Shown one piece after another: positions 62,145 through 64,000 of a DNA stretch of 64,000 nt; position 1 is the first letter of the stretch; every line of letters starts with the position of its first letter. The DNA lies in contig OZ245051.1 in NCBI GenBank assembly GCA_965224515.1, forward strand, positions 1,922,001 to 1,986,000. The letters run 5' to 3'. A model generated the notes under the pieces. It did no database searches. It had not been told where the DNA came from and saw nothing but the letters and a program-made list of their open reading frames with translations. This stretch comes from Sedimenticola_A sp040506425 (GTDB lineage Bacteria > Pseudomonadota > Gammaproteobacteria > Chromatiales > Chromatiaceae). The translations under genes and the position numbers were made by a program.

Positions 62145-63077
62145 ATGAAAATAATTTTCCTGTCCGAATTTTGCCAGAAGTCAGGCAGCAAGGCGCTTTC
62201 ACTCTCCAGGCTGTTGCTTGGTATGGGTGTGGTGCTGACCGGTATTGTTGGCGGCTCTCTCTGGGCAGGTTACGAACTGGGTCAGCAGGCGCAGATGCCT
62301 CAAAGCGAAACCGGACGGGCCAACAGCATTCTCCACGATATGATCCGCGAGCAGCAGGACGCCCTGGATGAGACGCGCGCTGCAAGTCGCGAGCACATCG
62401 ATGCATTGGCACTGCGCCTTGGCGAGATGCAGTCCCATATCCTGCGTATCGATGCACTGGGAGAGCGCCTTGCCGTGTTGGGTAAACTGGATACGGACGA
62501 ATTCGACTTCTCCGAGGCTCCGGCCCGTGGTGGTGTAGATTCAAGCGAGACGGCTCAATCTGTTGTAGCAGGGGAGCTGATTGCCGAGATTGAGGGGCTT
62601 GCGCGTACCCTTGACGATCGCGAGCATAAACTCAAGCTCCTGGAGGAGCTGCTGATCAATAGCGAGTTGCAGAAAGAGCTGACACCAGCCGGTCGGCCGG
62701 TGAAGAAAGGCTGGATCTCTTCGCGATATGGTTACCGCAAGGACCCGTTCACCGGCAAGAAGGCGTTTCACCATGGTGTGGATATTGCCGGAAAGAAGAA
62801 TTCTGACGTTTTTGCCGTGGCCTCAGGTGTTGTTACCCATGCCGGCAAGAAGAGCGGTTACGGCTACCTGGTTGAGATTCGGCATGCCGACGGCTATGCG
62901 ACAAAATACGGTCACAACAGCAAAATATTTGTCGAAACCGGGGATCTTGTGAACAAGGGACAGGTCATCGGCAACATGGGGTCCACCGGTCGTTCTACCG
63001 GTCCTCACGTCCATTTTGAGATTGTTCGCAACGGCAAGACCCTCAATCCCTCCAAATATCTCCGCAGAATCAATTGA
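62145..63077 (+). CDS. M23-family peptidase (LytM domain) upstream of secA
   Basis: A 310-residue membrane-anchored cell-wall peptidase. One TM helix lies at about 21-44, a coiled-coil segment follows (about 60-115 and 150-185), and a LytM domain fills the C-terminus. Zinc ligands are seen in HHGVDIAG (His and Asp) and in GPHVHFEI. It would cut peptide cross-links, or regulate such enzymes, in the periplasm. ATG 62145 starts the protein at the family-typical head; the longer frame from 62076 lacks a ribosome site. Confidence 0.87.
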   Translation: MKIIFLSEFCQKSGSKALSLSRLLLGMGVVLTGIVGGSLWAGYELGQQAQMPQSETGRANSILHDMIREQQDALDETRAASREHIDALALRLGEMQSHILRIDALGERLAVLGKLDTDEFDFSEAPARGGVDSSETAQSVVAGELIAEIEGLARTLDDREHKLKLLEELLINSELQKELTPAGRPVKKGWISSRYGYRKDPFTGKKAFHHGVDIAGKKNSDVFAVASGVVTHAGKKSGYGYLVEIRHADGYATKYGHNSKIFVETGDLVNKGQVIGNMGSTGRSTGPHVHFEIVRNGKTLNPSKYLRRIN

Positions 63078-63205
63078 TAACTCTCCCCATTGCGGGATAT
63101 TGATCTAAATTCAGCTTTTTCGGACCAACAGAGATCTGCTATCCCGGCCTGTTTTGGGGTATGATTTCGTATCTTTTTGTCACCACTAATGGAAACTGAA
63201 ATTTC

Positions 63206-64000
63206 ATGGTCAGCAAGATTCTCAGGAAGGTCTTTGGCAGCCGTAACCAGCGCCTGATAAAACGCATGTCAAAGGTCGTGGAGCAGATTAACGGCCTGGA
63301 GAGCCAGATTCAGGAGCTTTCCGATGATGAGCTAAAGGGTAAGACTGCCTATTTCAGGGAGCAGCTTGCCGCCGGTTCCAGCCTGGATGATATTCTGCCC
63401 GAGGCATTTGCCGTGGTGCGGGAGACCGGCCGGCGGGTGGTCGAGATGCGACATTTCGATGTTCAGCTGATCGGCGGTATGGTGCTGCACCAGGGCAAGA
63501 TCGCAGAGATGCGCACCGGTGAGGGTAAAACCCTGGTGGCTACCCTGGCGGTCTATCTCAATGCGCTGCCCTCCAAAGGCGTGCACGTGGTGACGGTGAA
63601 TGACTACCTGGCCCGCCGAGACGCCTCCTGGATGGGCAAGATCTATGATTTTCTGGGACTTACGGTCGGCGTTATCAACTCCGGCAGTGGTATGGGGCCC
63701 GATGAGTCATCCTTCCGGTATGATCCTGACCATGACGGTAAGTCAGGTGGATACCCACAGCTGCGCAAGATTTCGCGGCACGATGCGTACCACTGCGATA
63801 TCACTTACGGCACCAACAACGAGTTCGGTTTCGACTACCTGAGAGACAACATGGCTTTCTCTGCCGACCAGCGTGTGCAGCGGGAGAAGTTCTTTGCCGT
63901 GGTGGACGAGGTCGACTCCATTCTTATCGATGAAGCCCGTACTCCGCTGATCATCTCCGGTCCCACCGACAGCAGCTCTGATCTCTATAGCCAGATCGAC
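63206..64000 (+). CDS. secA: Protein translocase ATPase SecA (partial, N-terminal 265 residues)
   Basis: The start of the SecA motor, running off the window. Walker A is MRTGEGKTL near 103, VNDYLARRDASWM follows, and the Walker B/DEAD region VDEVDSILIDEARTPLIISG is near 230-250. Between VGVI and the DITYGTNNEFGFDYLRDNM block is an insert of about 20 residues relative to E. coli, with a DPDHDGKSGG segment. Similar inserts are known to me from Chromatiales-type SecA proteins. Confidence 0.96.
   Translation, partial: MVSKILRKVFGSRNQRLIKRMSKVVEQINGLESQIQELSDDELKGKTAYFREQLAAGSSLDDILPEAFAVVRETGRRVVEMRHFDVQLIGGMVLHQGKIAEMRTGEGKTLVATLAVYLNALPSKGVHVVTVNDYLARRDASWMGKIYDFLGLTVGVINSGSGMGPDESSFRYDPDHDGKSGGYPQLRKISRHDAYHCDITYGTNNEFGFDYLRDNMAFSADQRVQREKFFAVVDEVDSILIDEARTPLIISGPTDSSSDLYSQID

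Noticed and set aside
63206..64000. Insert in SecA as a novel domain
   Set aside because: About 20 residues at a surface loop, and I recall similar inserts in related gammaproteobacterial SecA proteins; lineage variation is the simpler reading.
1..64000. CRISPR arrays, tRNA genes, insertion sequences, toxin-antitoxin or phage-defence systems
   Set aside because: No regularly spaced repeats, cloverleaf-like sequences or transposase frames were seen; no gene pair showed toxin-antitoxin or defence-family motifs.

Overview
The window is a dense stretch of a gammaproteobacterial chromosome with a moderately high G+C backbone. The dcw cell-wall and division cluster ends in lpxC, a DciA-type gene, an M23 peptidase gene and secA. 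There is an rnpB gene, a sulfide:quinone-oxidoreductase-type flavoprotein and a CbrA/CbrB-type two-component system. Together these suggest a sulfur-oxidising Chromatiales-like lineage (the Sedimenticola/Thiodiazotropha type is my guess). No rRNA, tRNA, CRISPR array or insertion sequence was recognised.

Positions 1-13100, mostly minus strand: a truncated TPR protein, a large sodium:solute symporter, a DEDDh exonuclease coupled to a cNMP/CBS/DUF294 nucleotidyltransferase, a two-subunit symporter (DUF4212 plus SSS protein), and a CbrX-CbrA-CbrB-like set. Sigma-54-type promoters with upstream GTTAC half-sites lie before both symporter units and again at 19.8-20.0 kb before an ABC transporter operon. 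A GTTAC palindrome precedes the sensor operon. This looks like a local uptake regulon run by the sigma-54 activator encoded here.

Positions 13300-27730: a DUF6394 protein, a TrkA-type potassium channel, an MscS-type channel, a hemerythrin-like protein, the SQR-type flavoprotein, a zinc-ribbon SUMF1 protein, a five-gene Liv-type ABC operon with a Tat-exported binding protein, and argD-argF read leftward behind a possible attenuator.

Positions 27950-42400: rnpB is followed by about 14 kb of visibly more A+T-rich DNA carrying an MSHA-type type IV pilus operon (mshM, L, N, E, G, inner-membrane assembly proteins and three pilin-like genes). It ends in a second, diverged copy (about 85% identical by eye) of the last 147 bases of rnpB. 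This is the architecture expected of an element integrated into the 3' end of rnpB. No integrase remains, but short direct repeats stand beside the distal copy.

Positions 42566-64000: a MraZ-type operator and promoter, then mraZ, rsmH, ftsL, ftsI, murE, murF, mraY, murD, ftsW, murG, murC, an unrecognised 56-codon gene, murB, ddl, ftsQ, ftsA and ftsZ, nearly all overlapping. lpxC, a convergent DciA-type gene, an M23 peptidase and the start of secA follow.
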